64,000 nt of DNA from Haemophilus influenzae (GTDB lineage Bacteria; Pseudomonadota; Gammaproteobacteria; Enterobacterales; Pasteurellaceae), in contig OV298644.1 of the NCBI GenBank assembly GCA_923172585.1, positions 699,427 to 763,426 of the forward strand, given 5' to 3'. Below the pieces are notes generated by a model. It searched no databases. It saw only the letters and a program-made list of their open reading frames with translations, and was not told the DNA's origin. The translations under genes were made by a program, and so were the position numbers. Shown here in pieces: positions 1 through 11,355 of this stretch (the first letter of the stretch is position 1; each line of letters begins with the position of its first letter).

Positions 1-675
1 AGCCAATGCTCGGTGAGAAGGCACATTTTTCAATAATTCTTGGTGGTCGAAATAATCTTGGAATTTTGCGCCTTCCGTTTCTTTGCCTTCGATCACTTTT
101 GATACGATAACCGCATTTTTCGCTAAATAATCACGGACTTTCGCTAATAAACCCGCATCTTCAGCAAAACGCTCCATTAAAATATAGCGAGCACCATCAA
201 GGGCTACTTTGGTGTCTGTCACGCCTTTATCAGCATCCACAAAGGAAAGTGCGGTTGATTCTGGATCATTTTTTGGCTCGCTCCAAAGTAAATCAGCCAA
301 TGGTTCAAGACCGGCTTCAATGGCAATTTGCCCTTTGGTGCGACGTTTAGGTTTGTACGGCAAATATAAATCTTCTAATTCGGTTTTGCTTTGTGTCGCA
401 TGAATTTTGTCACGCAATTCATCAGTCAATTTTCCTTGCTCTTCAATAGATTTCAAAATGGTTTGACGACGTTCTTCTAATTCACGTAAATAAATTAAAC
501 GGGTTTCAAAATGGCGAAGCTGGGTGTCATCTAAGCCCCCTGTGGCTTCTTTACGATAACGGGCGATAAATGGAATGGTGTTGCCATCATCTAATAATTG
601 AATGGCTGCAAAGATTTGTTGGGGTTGAACGGTTAATTCTGCTGCAATAATTTGGCTAATTTGTTGATTTAACAT
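1..675 (-). CDS. tex: Tex transcription accessory protein, N-terminal part
   Basis: The first 225 codons of a Tex/YhgF-family protein start at the ATG at 675 and run off the left edge of the window. The frame is open throughout. The start [14 protein letters not shown] and the stretch [17 protein letters not shown] at about residues 35-50 are typical of the Tex N-terminal helical domain. The YqgF-like nuclease fold, helix-hairpin-helix and C-terminal S1 domains would lie outside the window. Tex is an RNA-binding protein linked to transcription. It is divergent from greB, another transcription factor, as in enterobacteria. Family identity is strong; the biochemical role is known only in general terms. 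Confidence 0.93.
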   Translation of the reverse strand, partial: MLNQQISQIIAAELTVQPQQIFAAIQLLDDGNTIPFIARYRKEATGGLDDTQLRHFETRLIYLRELEERRQTILKSIEEQGKLTDELRDKIHATQSKTELEDLYLPYKPKRRTKGQIAIEAGLEPLADLLWSEPKNDPESTALSFVDADKGVTDTKVALDGARYILMERFAEDAGLLAKVRDYLAKNAVIVSKVIEGKETEGAKFQDYFDHQELLKNVPSHRALA

Positions 676-769
676 TGTCGTACTTCTTTATTATAAAAAA
701 ACGAAGATAGAATACTGGTTTTAGCGGGCTGGCTCAAATATAATTCAAAAAACTTTCTTTTATTTTATT

Positions 770-1258
770 ATGGCAAAATCAAATTATATTACCCGTCAAG
801 GCTGGCTTGCGCTTGACCAAGAACTCAAGTTTTTGTGGAAAGAAGAACGCCCAAAAGTCACTCAAGCCGTTTCAGATGCAGCTGCGCTAGGTGATCGTAG
901 CGAAAATGCCGAATATATTTATGGTAAACGTCGCTTACGTGAAATTGATCGCCGCGTGCGTTTTTTAACTAAAAGATTGGAAGTGCTACAAATTGTCGAT
1001 TACAACCCAAAGCAAGAGGGAAAAGTTTTCTTCGGTGCGTGGGTGGAATTAGAAAATGAAGAAGGTGAAATTAAGCAATACCGTATCGTCGGTTGTGATG
1101 AATTTGCCCCTGCGAAAAATTGGATATCCATTGATTCCCCAGTTGCTCGAGCTTTAATCGGAAAAACATTAGACGACGAAGTGCGGGTAGAAACGCCATC
1201 AGGTTTTATCACACTTTATGTGAATAAAATTTGGTATGAGAATAACTCGGAAAAATAA
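770..1258 (+). CDS. greB: Transcription elongation factor GreB
   Basis: The 162-residue protein is the usual GreB length. The N-terminal two-helix coiled coil (about residues 5-77) carries the tip motif LGDRSENAEY. Its acidic residues enter the RNA polymerase secondary channel and promote cleavage of backtracked RNA. The C-terminal half is the FKBP-like Gre domain. The basic KRRLREIDRRVRFLTKRLEVL stretch favours GreB over GreA. It is divergent from tex with a 94-base spacer, and the two genes are neighbours in other gammaproteobacteria too. Confidence 0.95.
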   Translation: MAKSNYITRQGWLALDQELKFLWKEERPKVTQAVSDAAALGDRSENAEYIYGKRRLREIDRRVRFLTKRLEVLQIVDYNPKQEGKVFFGAWVELENEEGEIKQYRIVGCDEFAPAKNWISIDSPVARALIGKTLDDEVRVETPSGFITLYVNKIWYENNSEK

Positions 1259-1314
1259 AAGATAGTGAATACCTAAGCACAAAGAGAAAACTAATAGGCT
1301 AAATATAAACTATC

Positions 1315-1932
1315 TTACTTGCCTCTTTCCTTATTCGCTGCAAAATCAGCACCTTTTGCAAGCATTCTCAATTGCAAAATCACTCGAGCTTTAAGTTGCT
1401 CACGTTCAGCTTTACTCATATCTAAAGCATTCGCCCCTGCAGTGAATACGATTGTTACGATGCCTTCCGCTTGAACATAAGCAACATATTGCGAATATTG
1501 ATGTTTGTAGGAAATATATTCTGCTAACTCATCAACAAAATGCTTAATTTCTCGTGCTGCCGCAGTACGAAAAGCTTGAGAAGTGCCTGAACTTTCGCGT
1601 AATAGCAAGCGAAAAACGTTCGTGCTATTAGTAATAAATTCAAAAAATGTATCCACAGAAACAGAAATAACGCTACCGCCCGCATCAATGCGTTTACGCG
1701 CTTGACGCATTAATTGGCGCAACATCAAACCTGCTTCATCCACCATTTCTAAGCCAAGTTCATCCATATCACTAAAATGGCGATAGAAAGAGGTAGGCGC
1801 AATACCAGCCTCGCGCGCCACTTCTCGTAAACTTAAATTAGAAAAACTTTTTTCTGCGCTAAGTTGATTAAATGCCGCATCCACTAAAGCGCGACGCGTC
1901 TTTTCTTTTTGAACAGCACGAACACCTGCCAT
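1315..1932 (-). CDS. fabR: FabR, TetR-family repressor of unsaturated fatty acid synthesis
   Basis: The 205-residue protein has a TetR helix-turn-helix at about residues 10-60 ([19 protein letters not shown]). The C-terminal domain matches FabR/YijC, which represses fabA and fabB according to the acyl-ACP or acyl-CoA pool. Its ATG overlaps the oxyR stop codon (TAATG), so it is translationally coupled to oxyR. The oxyR-fabR pairing is also seen in Escherichia coli. No disruption is visible. Confidence 0.92.
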   Translation of the reverse strand: MAGVRAVQKEKTRRALVDAAFNQLSAEKSFSNLSLREVAREAGIAPTSFYRHFSDMDELGLEMVDEAGLMLRQLMRQARKRIDAGGSVISVSVDTFFEFITNSTNVFRLLLRESSGTSQAFRTAAAREIKHFVDELAEYISYKHQYSQYVAYVQAEGIVTIVFTAGANALDMSKAEREQLKARVILQLRMLAKGADFAANKERGK

Positions 1933-2837
1933 TATTTCAACCCACCTAGAATAGATTTAACTTCATCGCTGACCGCACTTGCCACACGCTCATAACGATT
2001 ACGTAATGGCGAACCAGGACGATAAACCAACGCAATGGTGCGTGATGGCTCTGGCGAATAACAAGGAATATATTTCACACCTTTGCGCGTACCTTCATTC
2101 AGTACTGCCAATTCAGGCATAAAAGTGATACCAGCATTGGCTGCCACCATATTGCGCAAAGTTTCAAGACTAGTTGCTTGGAAATGGGAATTTTCTTTTG
2201 CACCAGCAGTGAAGCAATAATCTAGCGCTTGGTTGCGCAAACAATGACCATCATCAAGCATTAACATTTCTTGACCATTTAATTGGTTCATTGGTAGTTT
2301 ACTTTCTTGAGCCCAAGGATGATGCTCTGAGACGGCGAGTAACATTTTCTCGTTGAAAATAGGTACTTCAATAAAAGCCTCAGTTTCTGGAACAGTGGCA
2401 ACGATAGCACAATCTAAACGCCCCGTTTCCAATTGTTCTAATAATTGATGCGTTTGCGCTTCATAAAGAAACACTTCTAAATCAGGGAATGCCGCTTTTA
2501 ACATTGGCACAATATAAGGGAGCAAATAAGGACCAACCGTTGGAATTAAACCGATGTGTAATGGCCCGGTCATTTCTTTACCTTGATTACTCGCCATTTC
2601 TTTCAATAATTTTACTTCTCGAAGAACTGTACGAGCCTGATCAACCAATAACATCCCAGATTGAGTAAACAACACTTTACGGCTAGTACGTTCTAACAAA
2701 ATAATACCGAGCTCATCTTCTAACTTACGAATTTGCCCACTTAATGTTGGTTGGCTCACATTACAAGAATCGGCAGCACGGCGGAAATGTTTATATTCAG
2801 ATAAAGCAACAAGATATTCTAGATCACGGATATTCAT
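1932..2837 (-). CDS. oxyR: OxyR, peroxide-sensing LysR-type regulator
   Basis: The 301-residue protein has an N-terminal LysR winged helix (residues 1-60, [20 protein letters not shown]) and a periplasmic-binding-like regulatory domain. The two redox cysteines fall at residues 199 and 208 ([12 protein letters not shown]), the same numbers as in E. coli OxyR, so the peroxide switch is complete. It is the first gene of oxyR-fabR. It is divergent from the peroxiredoxin-glutaredoxin gene across a spacer that holds a four-part OxyR site. Confidence 0.97.
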   Translation of the reverse strand: MNIRDLEYLVALSEYKHFRRAADSCNVSQPTLSGQIRKLEDELGIILLERTSRKVLFTQSGMLLVDQARTVLREVKLLKEMASNQGKEMTGPLHIGLIPTVGPYLLPYIVPMLKAAFPDLEVFLYEAQTHQLLEQLETGRLDCAIVATVPETEAFIEVPIFNEKMLLAVSEHHPWAQESKLPMNQLNGQEMLMLDDGHCLRNQALDYCFTAGAKENSHFQATSLETLRNMVAANAGITFMPELAVLNEGTRKGVKYIPCYSPEPSRTIALVYRPGSPLRNRYERVASAVSDEVKSILGGLK

Positions 2838-2849
2838 GAGATTTTCCCT

Positions 2850-2886
2850 ATAGAAAAATTCAATTAAAAGAATAGAATTAATTGAT
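2850..2886 (+). promoter_or_regulatory. OxyR binding site (four half-elements, 7-base spacing)
   Basis: The order is ATAG, 7 bases, CAAT, 7 bases, ATAG, 7 bases, TGAT. This reproduces the OxyR consensus layout ATAG-n7-CTAT-n7-ATAG-n7-CTAT with exact spacing and two imperfect quarters. It ends directly upstream of the predicted -35 region of the peroxiredoxin-glutaredoxin promoter, the position expected for activation. It also lies 13 bases upstream of the oxyR start, so it could serve autorepression. Confidence 0.75.
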
Positions 2887-2915
2887 TATGACTATATCAT
2901 AATTTTCCCTATAAT
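2887..2915 (+). promoter_or_regulatory. Promoter of the peroxiredoxin-glutaredoxin gene
   Basis: A perfect -10 hexamer TATAAT lies at 2910-2915, 44 bases before the ATG. The -35 position (about 2887-2892) has only a poor match, as is usual for OxyR-activated promoters. The OxyR site abuts it upstream. Confidence 0.65.
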
Positions 2916-2959
2916 ACAGCACGTAAAATTTAAATTAACAACCAATAGGAGAAAAAACA

Positions 2960-3685
2960 ATGTCTAGTATGGAAGGAAAAAAAGTCCCTCAAGTGACATT
3001 CCGCACTCGTCAGGGTGATAAATGGGTTGATGTAACTACCTCAGAGTTATTTGATAACAAAACAGTGATCGTGTTCTCATTACCGGGCGCATTCACTCCA
3101 ACTTGCTCATCATCACACTTACCACGTTACAACGAATTAGCGCCAGTATTCAAAAAATACGGTGTAGATGATATTCTTGTTGTATCTGTAAATGATACTT
3201 TCGTAATGAACGCATGGAAAGAAGATGAAAAATCTGAAAACATCACTTTCATTCCAGATGGTAATGGTGAATTTACCGAAGGCATGGGTATGTTAGTTGG
3301 TAAAGAAGATTTAGGCTTCGGTAAACGTTCATGGCGTTATTCTATGCTTGTGAAAAACGGTGTAGTTGAAAAAATGTTTATCGAACCAAACGAACCAGGC
3401 GATCCGTTCAAAGTATCCGATGCTGACACTATGTTGAAATACCTTGCACCACAACACCAAGTGCAAGAGTCTATTTCAATCTTTACAAAACCTGGCTGTC
3501 CTTTCTGTGCAAAAGCAAAACAACTTTTACACGATAAAGGCTTAAGCTTTGAAGAAATCATATTAGGTCACGATGCAACAATCGTGAGCGTACGTGCAGT
3601 TTCAGGTCGTACTACTGTTCCACAAGTGTTTATCGGTGGTAAACACATTGGCGGTAGCGACGATTTGGAAAAATACTTTGCATAA
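2960..3685 (+). CDS. Hybrid peroxiredoxin-glutaredoxin (PGdx)
   Basis: This 241-residue fusion reduces hydrogen and alkyl peroxides with glutathione. Residues 1-165 form a Prx5-type peroxiredoxin with the peroxidatic cysteine at residue 49 in [12 protein letters not shown]. Residues 170-241 form a glutaredoxin with the dithiol motif CPFC at 179-182 and the glutathione-site segment [10 protein letters not shown]. The fusion is characteristic of Haemophilus and some other pathogens, and delivers electrons from glutathione within one chain. A good ribosome site (AGGAG) precedes the ATG. The OxyR site upstream and the divergent oxyR gene indicate peroxide induction. Confidence 0.96.
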   Translation: MSSMEGKKVPQVTFRTRQGDKWVDVTTSELFDNKTVIVFSLPGAFTPTCSSSHLPRYNELAPVFKKYGVDDILVVSVNDTFVMNAWKEDEKSENITFIPDGNGEFTEGMGMLVGKEDLGFGKRSWRYSMLVKNGVVEKMFIEPNEPGDPFKVSDADTMLKYLAPQHQVQESISIFTKPGCPFCAKAKQLLHDKGLSFEEIILGHDATIVSVRAVSGRTTVPQVFIGGKHIGGSDDLEKYFA

Positions 3686-3727
3686 GCAGGCAAGTATTTA
3701 GCTGATTATTATTTGAGAATGTAATTT

Positions 3728-3751
3728 AAAGGGCGCATTAAGCGCCCTTTT
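3728..3751 (+). terminator. Terminator after the peroxiredoxin-glutaredoxin gene
   Basis: The hairpin AAAGGGCGC-ATTAA-GCGCCCTTT, followed by TTCATTT, lies between two convergent genes. It can act for both the peroxiredoxin-glutaredoxin gene and slyX. Confidence 0.75.
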
Positions 3752-3776
3752 CATTTGTACGAATTTATTGCAAAAA

Positions 3777-3998
3777 TTAATAATGGGGCGGTGGCGTTTC
3801 TTCAGATTGACTTGCAATGTTAGACGGTTGAAAGTCTTTTAATTTATTTGCCATATAACGCAATTGGACTTGCATTTTATCAATATCAAATTGCTGTTGA
3901 ACTAAAGCGTGATTTAATTCATCTAATAACTGTTCCTGAAATGCAATTTTCATTTCAAGTTCTTCGATGCGATTTTCTAACATTTGTTGAATTTGCAT
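3777..3998 (-). CDS. slyX: SlyX family protein
   Basis: This small protein of 73 residues is almost entirely coiled coil (residues 1-58, repeated heptads such as [20 protein letters not shown]). The proline-rich tail ends PPPHY, the usual SlyX ending. Its molecular role is unknown. It is divergent from fkpA, the same neighbour as in enterobacteria, and convergent with the peroxiredoxin-glutaredoxin gene. Confidence 0.88.
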
Positions 3999-4094
3999 AA
4001 ATTTTCTCTAAATTCTAAAAAAAGTTGAGAATAGATAGAAAGCCATTTAATCTATTCCTCGTATTATTCCATTCATTATAAAGGATTAACTTAT

Positions 4095-4820
4095 ATGTTA
4101 AAAATTCAAAAATTATCTATTGCAGCATTAATGGTAAGTGCGGTGATTTCTGGCCAAGTTTTTGCAGAAGATAACACATTCGATGAGAAAGCGGCATCTT
4201 ATGCAGTAGGTACGTTAATGGGCAGTCAAATGAAAGATCTTGTTGATTCCCACAAAGAAGTTATTAAATATGATAATGCACGTATTTTAGATGGCTTAAA
4301 AGATGCTTTAGAAGGCAAAGTGGATGTTCGTAAAGATGAAAAAATCCAAAAAACCTTAGAATCTATTGAAGCAAAATTAGTGGCTGCATCAAAAGCAAAA
4401 GCAGAATCGATTGCTAAACAAGCAAAAGAAGAAGGCGATAAATTCCGTGCTGAATTTGCTAAAGGGAAAGATGTAAAAACGACGCAATCTGGTTTAATGT
4501 ATAAAATTGAAAGTGCAGGTAAAGGCGATACAATCAAATCAACGGATACGGTTAAAGTACATTACACGGGTAAATTACCAAATGGAAAAGTATTTGATAG
4601 CTCTGTCGAGCGCGGACAACCTGTAGAATTCCAACTTGATCAAGTAATTAAAGGCTGGACTGAAGGTCTTCAATTAGTGAAAAAAGGCGGAAAAATTCAA
4701 TTAGTTATTGCACCTGAATTAGGCTATGGCGAACAAGGTGCTGGTGCATCTATTCCACCAAATTCAACATTAATTTTTGATGTGGAAGTATTAGACGTCA
4801 ATCCGAAATCTGAAAAATAA
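4095..4820 (+). CDS. fkpA: FkpA-type periplasmic FKBP peptidyl-prolyl isomerase
   Basis: The 241-residue protein starts with a Sec signal peptide (residues 1-24, cleavage after QVFA). A helical FKBP N-terminal dimerisation domain follows (about 28-125), then a C-terminal FKBP domain (about 135-235). The FKBP core includes VKVHYTGKLPNGKVFDSS and GYGEQGAGASIPPNSTLIF. It should act as a folding helper for envelope proteins. The order slyX-fkpA-yheO-tus is conserved with E. coli. No disruption is seen. Confidence 0.93.
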   Translation: MLKIQKLSIAALMVSAVISGQVFAEDNTFDEKAASYAVGTLMGSQMKDLVDSHKEVIKYDNARILDGLKDALEGKVDVRKDEKIQKTLESIEAKLVAASKAKAESIAKQAKEEGDKFRAEFAKGKDVKTTQSGLMYKIESAGKGDTIKSTDTVKVHYTGKLPNGKVFDSSVERGQPVEFQLDQVIKGWTEGLQLVKKGGKIQLVIAPELGYGEQGAGASIPPNSTLIFDVEVLDVNPKSEK

Positions 4821-4834
4821 CGGATAAGTTTAAT

Positions 4835-4858
4835 AGCGCGCGTTCTTTAACGCGTGCT
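4835..4858 (+). terminator. Terminator after fkpA
   Basis: An imperfect GC-rich hairpin (AGCGCGCGTT, loop, AACGCGTGCT) is followed by TTTTTATTA. It lies 14 bases after the fkpA stop and separates it from yheO. Confidence 0.65.
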
Positions 4859-4908
4859 TTTTATTATAAAAACGAGCGGAATTTTTACCGCACTTTTAAC
4901 CTAACGCT

Positions 4909-5574
4909 ATGACATTAAACGATAAATATCCTTTCACTGATGAAGATCAGGCTATCATAAATTCCTACAAAGCAGTCGTTGATGGTGTCAGCGCACTGAT
5001 TGGCGAGCACTGCGAAATCGTGCTTCATTCTCTGGAAAATATTGAACATTCTGCTATTTGTATTGCTAACGGACATAACACTAATCGGCAAGTTGGTTCG
5101 CCAATCACCGATCTTGCCTTACGTTCGCTCCGAAATATGCAAAGCGAAAGTGTTTCAAAGCCTTATTTTACACGAGCAAAAGGCAGCGTACTGATGAAAT
5201 CAGTCACTATTGCCATTCGTAATAAAACTCAACGTATTATTGGTTTGCTTTGCATCAATATCAATTTAGATGTACCCATGTCTCAATTTTTGCAATGCTT
5301 TATGCCAACGGAGCATACGAATGAAACATCTTCAGTGAACTTTGCGAATTCAGTGGAAGACTTGGTTACGCAGACTATTGAAAAAACAATAGAAGAAGTC
5401 AATGCGGATCGCGCTGTTGCCAATAATACTAAAAACCGACAAATCGTCCTTTCTCTTTACGAAAAAGGCATTTTTGATATTAAAGATGCGATTAATTTAG
5501 TCGCAGAACGCTTAGATATTTCCCGACATACGGTTTACCTGTACATCCGCCAAATCAAACAAGAGCAAGAATAA
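4909..5574 (+). CDS. yheO: YheO-type regulator (PAS-like domain plus HTH)
   Basis: This 221-residue protein has a YheO/PAS-like domain at residues 8-125 and a C-terminal helix-turn-helix at about 175-215 (LVAERLDISRHTVYLYIRQIK). Such proteins are DNA-binding regulators with an unidentified ligand. The stop codon overlaps the tusD ATG (TAATG), so it is translationally coupled to the tusDCB genes. This is the same order as in E. coli, which suggests a link to sulfur relay or tRNA thiolation. Confidence 0.88.
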   Translation: MTLNDKYPFTDEDQAIINSYKAVVDGVSALIGEHCEIVLHSLENIEHSAICIANGHNTNRQVGSPITDLALRSLRNMQSESVSKPYFTRAKGSVLMKSVTIAIRNKTQRIIGLLCININLDVPMSQFLQCFMPTEHTNETSSVNFANSVEDLVTQTIEKTIEEVNADRAVANNTKNRQIVLSLYEKGIFDIKDAINLVAERLDISRHTVYLYIRQIKQEQE

Positions 5575-5954
5575 TGCGCTATGTTATCGCCGTCAAAAGC
5601 CCTATTTACGGAAAACAAGGGGCATTTTTAGCTTATCAATTTGCAAATGCATTAATCAAAAAAGGACACGAAATCTCACAGATTTTTTTCTTTCAAGATG
5701 GAGTGAGTAACGGAAATGCATTAGTGTATCCAGCCAATGATGAAGTTAATTTACAAAAACATTGGCAAATGTTTTCTATTACCTACAATATTCCTTTACA
5801 TTTATGTGTTTCGGCATCTCAAAGACGAGGTGTTGTTGATAACTTAACTACACCAACTACAGCTCACTACAATCTTGCAGAGGAATTTATAATTGCAGGT
5901 CTTGGAGAATTTATAGCAGCAAGTTTAAACGCAGATCGAGTAATAACCCTATGA
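5574..5954 (+). CDS. tusD: TusD, sulfur relay subunit for tRNA 2-thiouridine
   Basis: This 126-residue protein is of the DsrE family. The sulfur-accepting cysteine is at residue 78 (IPLHLCVSAS), matching E. coli TusD Cys78. TusD takes persulfide sulfur from TusA and, as the TusBCD heterohexamer, passes it through TusE to MnmA for s2U34 of Lys, Glu and Gln tRNAs. It overlaps yheO upstream and tusC downstream by a few bases. Confidence 0.95.
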   Translation: MRYVIAVKSPIYGKQGAFLAYQFANALIKKGHEISQIFFFQDGVSNGNALVYPANDEVNLQKHWQMFSITYNIPLHLCVSASQRRGVVDNLTTPTTAHYNLAEEFIIAGLGEFIAASLNADRVITL

Positions 5955-6310
5955 AGATAGCCTTTTTATTTCGCACATCTCCACATGGCACATCCATTTC
6001 ACGAGAAGGTTTAGATGCAATTCTTGCCGCGACAGCTTTTTGTGAACCCAATAATATTGGGATATTTTTTATCGATGATGGCGTATTAAATCTTATCGAT
6101 AACCAACAACCCGAAATAATTCAACAAAAAGATTTCATTAGAACCTTTAAATTATTAGATTTATATGATGTAGAACAACGCTTTATCTGCACAGCGTCTT
6201 TGCAGAAATTTAAATTAGATAATAGAGAACTTATCCTATCTTGTGAAAAAATTGACCGCTCTTTATTGCTAGAAAAGCTTAATCAAGCAGAAAAATTGTT
6301 TACTTTCTAA
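5951..6310 (+). CDS. tusC: TusC, sulfur relay subunit
   Basis: This 119-residue DsrF-family protein starts MKIAFLFRTSPHGTSISREGLDAI. TusC is a structural partner of TusB and TusD and lacks the sulfur-carrying cysteine itself. The ATG overlaps the tusD stop region (ATGA), and tusB follows after 8 bases, so this is one transcription unit. Confidence 0.94.
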   Translation: MKIAFLFRTSPHGTSISREGLDAILAATAFCEPNNIGIFFIDDGVLNLIDNQQPEIIQQKDFIRTFKLLDLYDVEQRFICTASLQKFKLDNRELILSCEKIDRSLLLEKLNQAEKLFTF

Positions 6311-6318
6311 GGAATATT

Positions 6319-6606
6319 ATGCTTTATACATTTTCTCAATCAGATTATCCCAAAACTGAACTCGATGACTATTTTTCATATATTACAGAAAAAGATGCTG
6401 TAGTCTTATGGCAAGACGGTGTGTTATTGGCAATAAAATATCCTGATTATTTTGTCAAATGTAAAGGGAATTGCATGATATTAAAACAAGATATTTTAGC
6501 AAGAAATCTCACCGCACTTTTACCTCAAAGTAGCAAGATAAAATTAATATCAATAGAAGAACTTGTTGGAATCACTGAAAATTATTTACCACAGCTATCA
6601 CTATAA
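6319..6606 (+). CDS. tusB: TusB, sulfur relay subunit
   Basis: This 95-residue DsrH-family protein starts MLYTFSQSDYPKTELDDYF. It is the last gene of yheO-tusDCB and has a ribosome site AAGGAAT just upstream. It completes the TusBCD complex. It is convergent with the str operon, and a bidirectional terminator separates them. Confidence 0.92.
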   Translation: MLYTFSQSDYPKTELDDYFSYITEKDAVVLWQDGVLLAIKYPDYFVKCKGNCMILKQDILARNLTALLPQSSKIKLISIEELVGITENYLPQLSL

Positions 6607-6661
6607 AAATCAAATAATTTAGTAAATACTCAAGCAAAGTATCAGATATAGAATAAAAAAA

Positions 6662-6681
6662 TGCGGAGAATTTTCTCCGCA
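6662..6681. terminator. Bidirectional terminator between tusB and tuf
   Basis: The hairpin TGCGGAGAA-TT-TTCTCCGCA has T-runs on both strands (A-run before, TTTTCTTTTT after). It serves tusB on the plus strand and the str operon on the minus strand. It contains most of an uptake word (CCGCACTT) on one arm. Confidence 0.8.
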
Positions 6682-6736
6682 CTTTTCTTTTTACTTCTTC
6701 TGTCTTTTATCTTTAAGACATTCAAGAGTTCATCTA

Positions 6737-7932
<1,196 letters not shown>

Positions 7933-7984
7933 CTAAGAAGTGCGGTATAAAACAATCATATTTTACACCGCTGGTTTACAAAAA

Positions 7985-10087
7985 TTATTTTTTACGCGCT
8001 TCAATTACTGCAGCTGCCACACTTGTTGGCGCTTCAGCATATTTTAACGGTTCCATTGAGTATGATGCACGACCTTGAGTTTGTGAACGTAAGTCTGTTG
8101 CATAACCGAACATTTCTGAAAGTGGAACTTCAGCATCGATCTTAACAACAAACTCGTTCGCTTCTTGACCGTTTACCATAGCACGACGACGGCTTAAATC
8201 ACCAATTACATCACCAACATATTCAGGTGGAGTTTCAACTTCAACTTTCATAATTGGCTCAAGTAATACTGGGTTTGCTTTTGAGAATGCTGCTTTAAAT
8301 GCTAAAGACGCAGCAAGTTTAAATGCTAACTCAGATGAATCCACATCATGGTATGAACCGAAGTGTAAACGTACACCAAGATCAACTACTGGGTAACCAG
8401 CTAATGGACCAGATTTAAGTTGTTCTTGAATACCTTTATCAACGGCTGGAATGTATTCACCAGGAATTACACCACCTTTGATTTCGTTTACAAATTCATA
8501 ACCAGGGCCTTCTGGATCTAATGGGTATAAGTCGATAACAACATGACCATATTGACCGCGACCACCAGATTGTTTAGCGTGTTTACCTTCTACATCATTA
8601 ACACGAGTACGGATAGTTTCACGGTATGATACTTGTGGTTTACCAATATTGGCTTCCACTTTGAACTCACGTTTCATACGATCAACAATGATATCTAAGT
8701 GCAACTCACCCATACCAGAAATAATGGTTTCACCAGATTCCTCATCTGTGTGAACACGGAATGAAGGGTCTTCTTGTGCTAAACGACCTAATGCTAAGCC
8801 CATTTTTTCTTGGTCAGCTTTAGTTTTTGGTTCTACCGCAACAGAAATTACTGGCTCCGGGAATTCCATACGCTCAAGGATAATTGGTGCATCAATTGCA
8901 CATAATGTATCACCAGTAGTTACATCTTTTAATCCGATAGCAGCTGCGATGTCACCTGCACGAACTTCTTTAATTTCTTCACGTTTATTAGCGTGCATCT
9001 GTACGATACGACCAAAACGTTCACGTTTTTGACGTACAGAATTCAATACTGTATCTCCAGAATTAATCACTCCAGAATATACACGGAAGAATGTTAAGTT
9101 ACCGACGAATGGGTCAGTTGCAATTTTAAATGCTAATGAAGAGAATGGTTCTTCATCACTTGCGTGACGCTCACCTTCAGTTTCATCTGGATTGATACCT
9201 TTAATAGCAGGAATATCAGTTGGTGCTGGTAGGTATTCAACAACTGCATCAAGCATTGCTTGAACACCTTTGTTTTTGAACGCAGAACCACAGGTTACCA
9301 AAATAATTTCATTTGCTAATACACGCTGACGTAATGCTGACTTAATTTCTTCTTCAGTTAAGTCTTCGCCACCTAAGTATTTTTCCATTAATTCTTCTGA
9401 CGCTTCAGCTGCCGCTTCAACAAGGTTTTGACGCCATTCTTCACAGTCTGCTTGCATATTAGCAGGCACTTCTTCATAAGTGAAAGTCATACCTTGGTCT
9501 GCTTCATTCCAATTGATCGCTTTCATTTTGATCAAATCAACTACACCTGTGAAGTTTTCTTCTGCACCAACAGGGAGTTGAAGAGGAATAGCATTAGCAC
9601 CTAAGCGAGTTTTTAATTGTTCAACAACACGTAAGAAGTTAGCACCAGTACGGTCCATTTTGTTTACGAACGCAATACGCGGAACTTCATATTTGTTAGC
9701 TTGACGCCATACGGTTTCAGATTGTGGTTGAACACCACCAACCGCACAGTAAACCATTACCGCACCATCAAGAACACGCATAGAACGTTCTACTTCAACA
9801 GTAAAGTCCACGTGTCCCGGAGTATCAATAACATTGATACGATGTTGTGGGAATTGTTGTGACATACCAGACCAGAATGCAGTTGTTGCCGCAGAGGTAA
9901 TGGTGATACCACGCTCTTGTTCTTGTTCCATCCAGTCCATCGTTGCTGCACCATCGTGCACTTCACCGATTTTGTGGCTAACACCAGTATAGAATAAGAT
10001 ACGCTCAGTAGTAGTAGTTTTACCCGCATCAATATGCGCACTGATACCGATATTACGATATCTTTCAATAGGGGTTGTACGAGCCAT
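7985..10087 (-). CDS. fusA: Elongation factor G
   Basis: This intact 700-residue translocase has G-motifs AHIDAGKTT (residues 18-26), DTPGHVD (about 89) and NKMDR (about 143). Domain IV and a C-terminal V-like domain follow ([20 protein letters not shown] near the end). It drives ribosome translocation and, with RRF, recycling. It sits between rpsG and tuf in the str operon and points away from oriC. Codon use is that of a highly expressed gene. Confidence 0.98.
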   Translation of the reverse strand: MARTTPIERYRNIGISAHIDAGKTTTTERILFYTGVSHKIGEVHDGAATMDWMEQEQERGITITSAATTAFWSGMSQQFPQHRINVIDTPGHVDFTVEVERSMRVLDGAVMVYCAVGGVQPQSETVWRQANKYEVPRIAFVNKMDRTGANFLRVVEQLKTRLGANAIPLQLPVGAEENFTGVVDLIKMKAINWNEADQGMTFTYEEVPANMQADCEEWRQNLVEAAAEASEELMEKYLGGEDLTEEEIKSALRQRVLANEIILVTCGSAFKNKGVQAMLDAVVEYLPAPTDIPAIKGINPDETEGERHASDEEPFSSLAFKIATDPFVGNLTFFRVYSGVINSGDTVLNSVRQKRERFGRIVQMHANKREEIKEVRAGDIAAAIGLKDVTTGDTLCAIDAPIILERMEFPEPVISVAVEPKTKADQEKMGLALGRLAQEDPSFRVHTDEESGETIISGMGELHLDIIVDRMKREFKVEANIGKPQVSYRETIRTRVNDVEGKHAKQSGGRGQYGHVVIDLYPLDPEGPGYEFVNEIKGGVIPGEYIPAVDKGIQEQLKSGPLAGYPVVDLGVRLHFGSYHDVDSSELAFKLAASLAFKAAFSKANPVLLEPIMKVEVETPPEYVGDVIGDLSRRRAMVNGQEANEFVVKIDAEVPLSEMFGYATDLRSQTQGRASYSMEPLKYAEAPTSVAAAVIEARKK

Positions 10088-10130
10088 TATTATAACCTTG
10101 TTTATTTAATATCAGTTTATATAAGGGTAA

Positions 10131-10151
10131 GGCTTCATCAACGATGAAGCC
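10131..10151 (-). promoter_or_regulatory. Stem-loop between rpsG and fusA
   Basis: The perfect 9-bp hairpin GGCTTCATC-AAC-GATGAAGCC lies in the 83-base rpsG-fusA spacer. It has no T-run on the transcribed strand, so it looks like an mRNA processing or stability element, or a partial attenuator, rather than a full terminator. Confidence 0.5.
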
Positions 10152-10170
10152 CTTTAAATTCAAAAACTTA

Positions 10171-10659
<489 letters not shown>

Positions 10660-10800
10660 TTAATCTTCAGGATATCCAAAACCCATCAGCAATATTTCTC
10701 ATTGAGAAAATTTGCAGCGCAAAGCGCTTTTTGACTGGAGTTTATATGGTTTAAATTGTTTTGCTAATTTAGACGTTTGGCCTTACTTAACGGAGAACCA

Positions 10801-11190
<390 letters not shown>

Positions 11191-11255
11191 TTAAATGTTA
11201 TTCAAGAATAGAATGTTGTTCAAAAAATCTACTTCTATATAGAAATAGACGGCGA

Positions 11256-11284
11256 ATTCTAATAGTTTTACGCTTTATTGTCAA
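11256..11284 (-). promoter_or_regulatory. Main promoter of the str operon
   Basis: On the minus strand the sequence reads TTGACA (11284-11279), a 17-base spacer, then TAGAAT (11261-11256). This is a near-consensus sigma-70 promoter, with an expected start at about 11249 and a leader of about 70 bases before rpsL. Confidence 0.8.
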
Positions 11285-11355
11285 TAATTAAACAATATGC
11301 TCTAGGATTAAAACTAGATTAAAATTTACCGCACTTTTGTTTTTTAATAAAAATT

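Noticed and set aside
4226-4537. Antisense open frame of about 100 codons within fkpA
   Set aside because: It is composed of the complement of a lysine/alanine-rich region, with no start signal or family resemblance.
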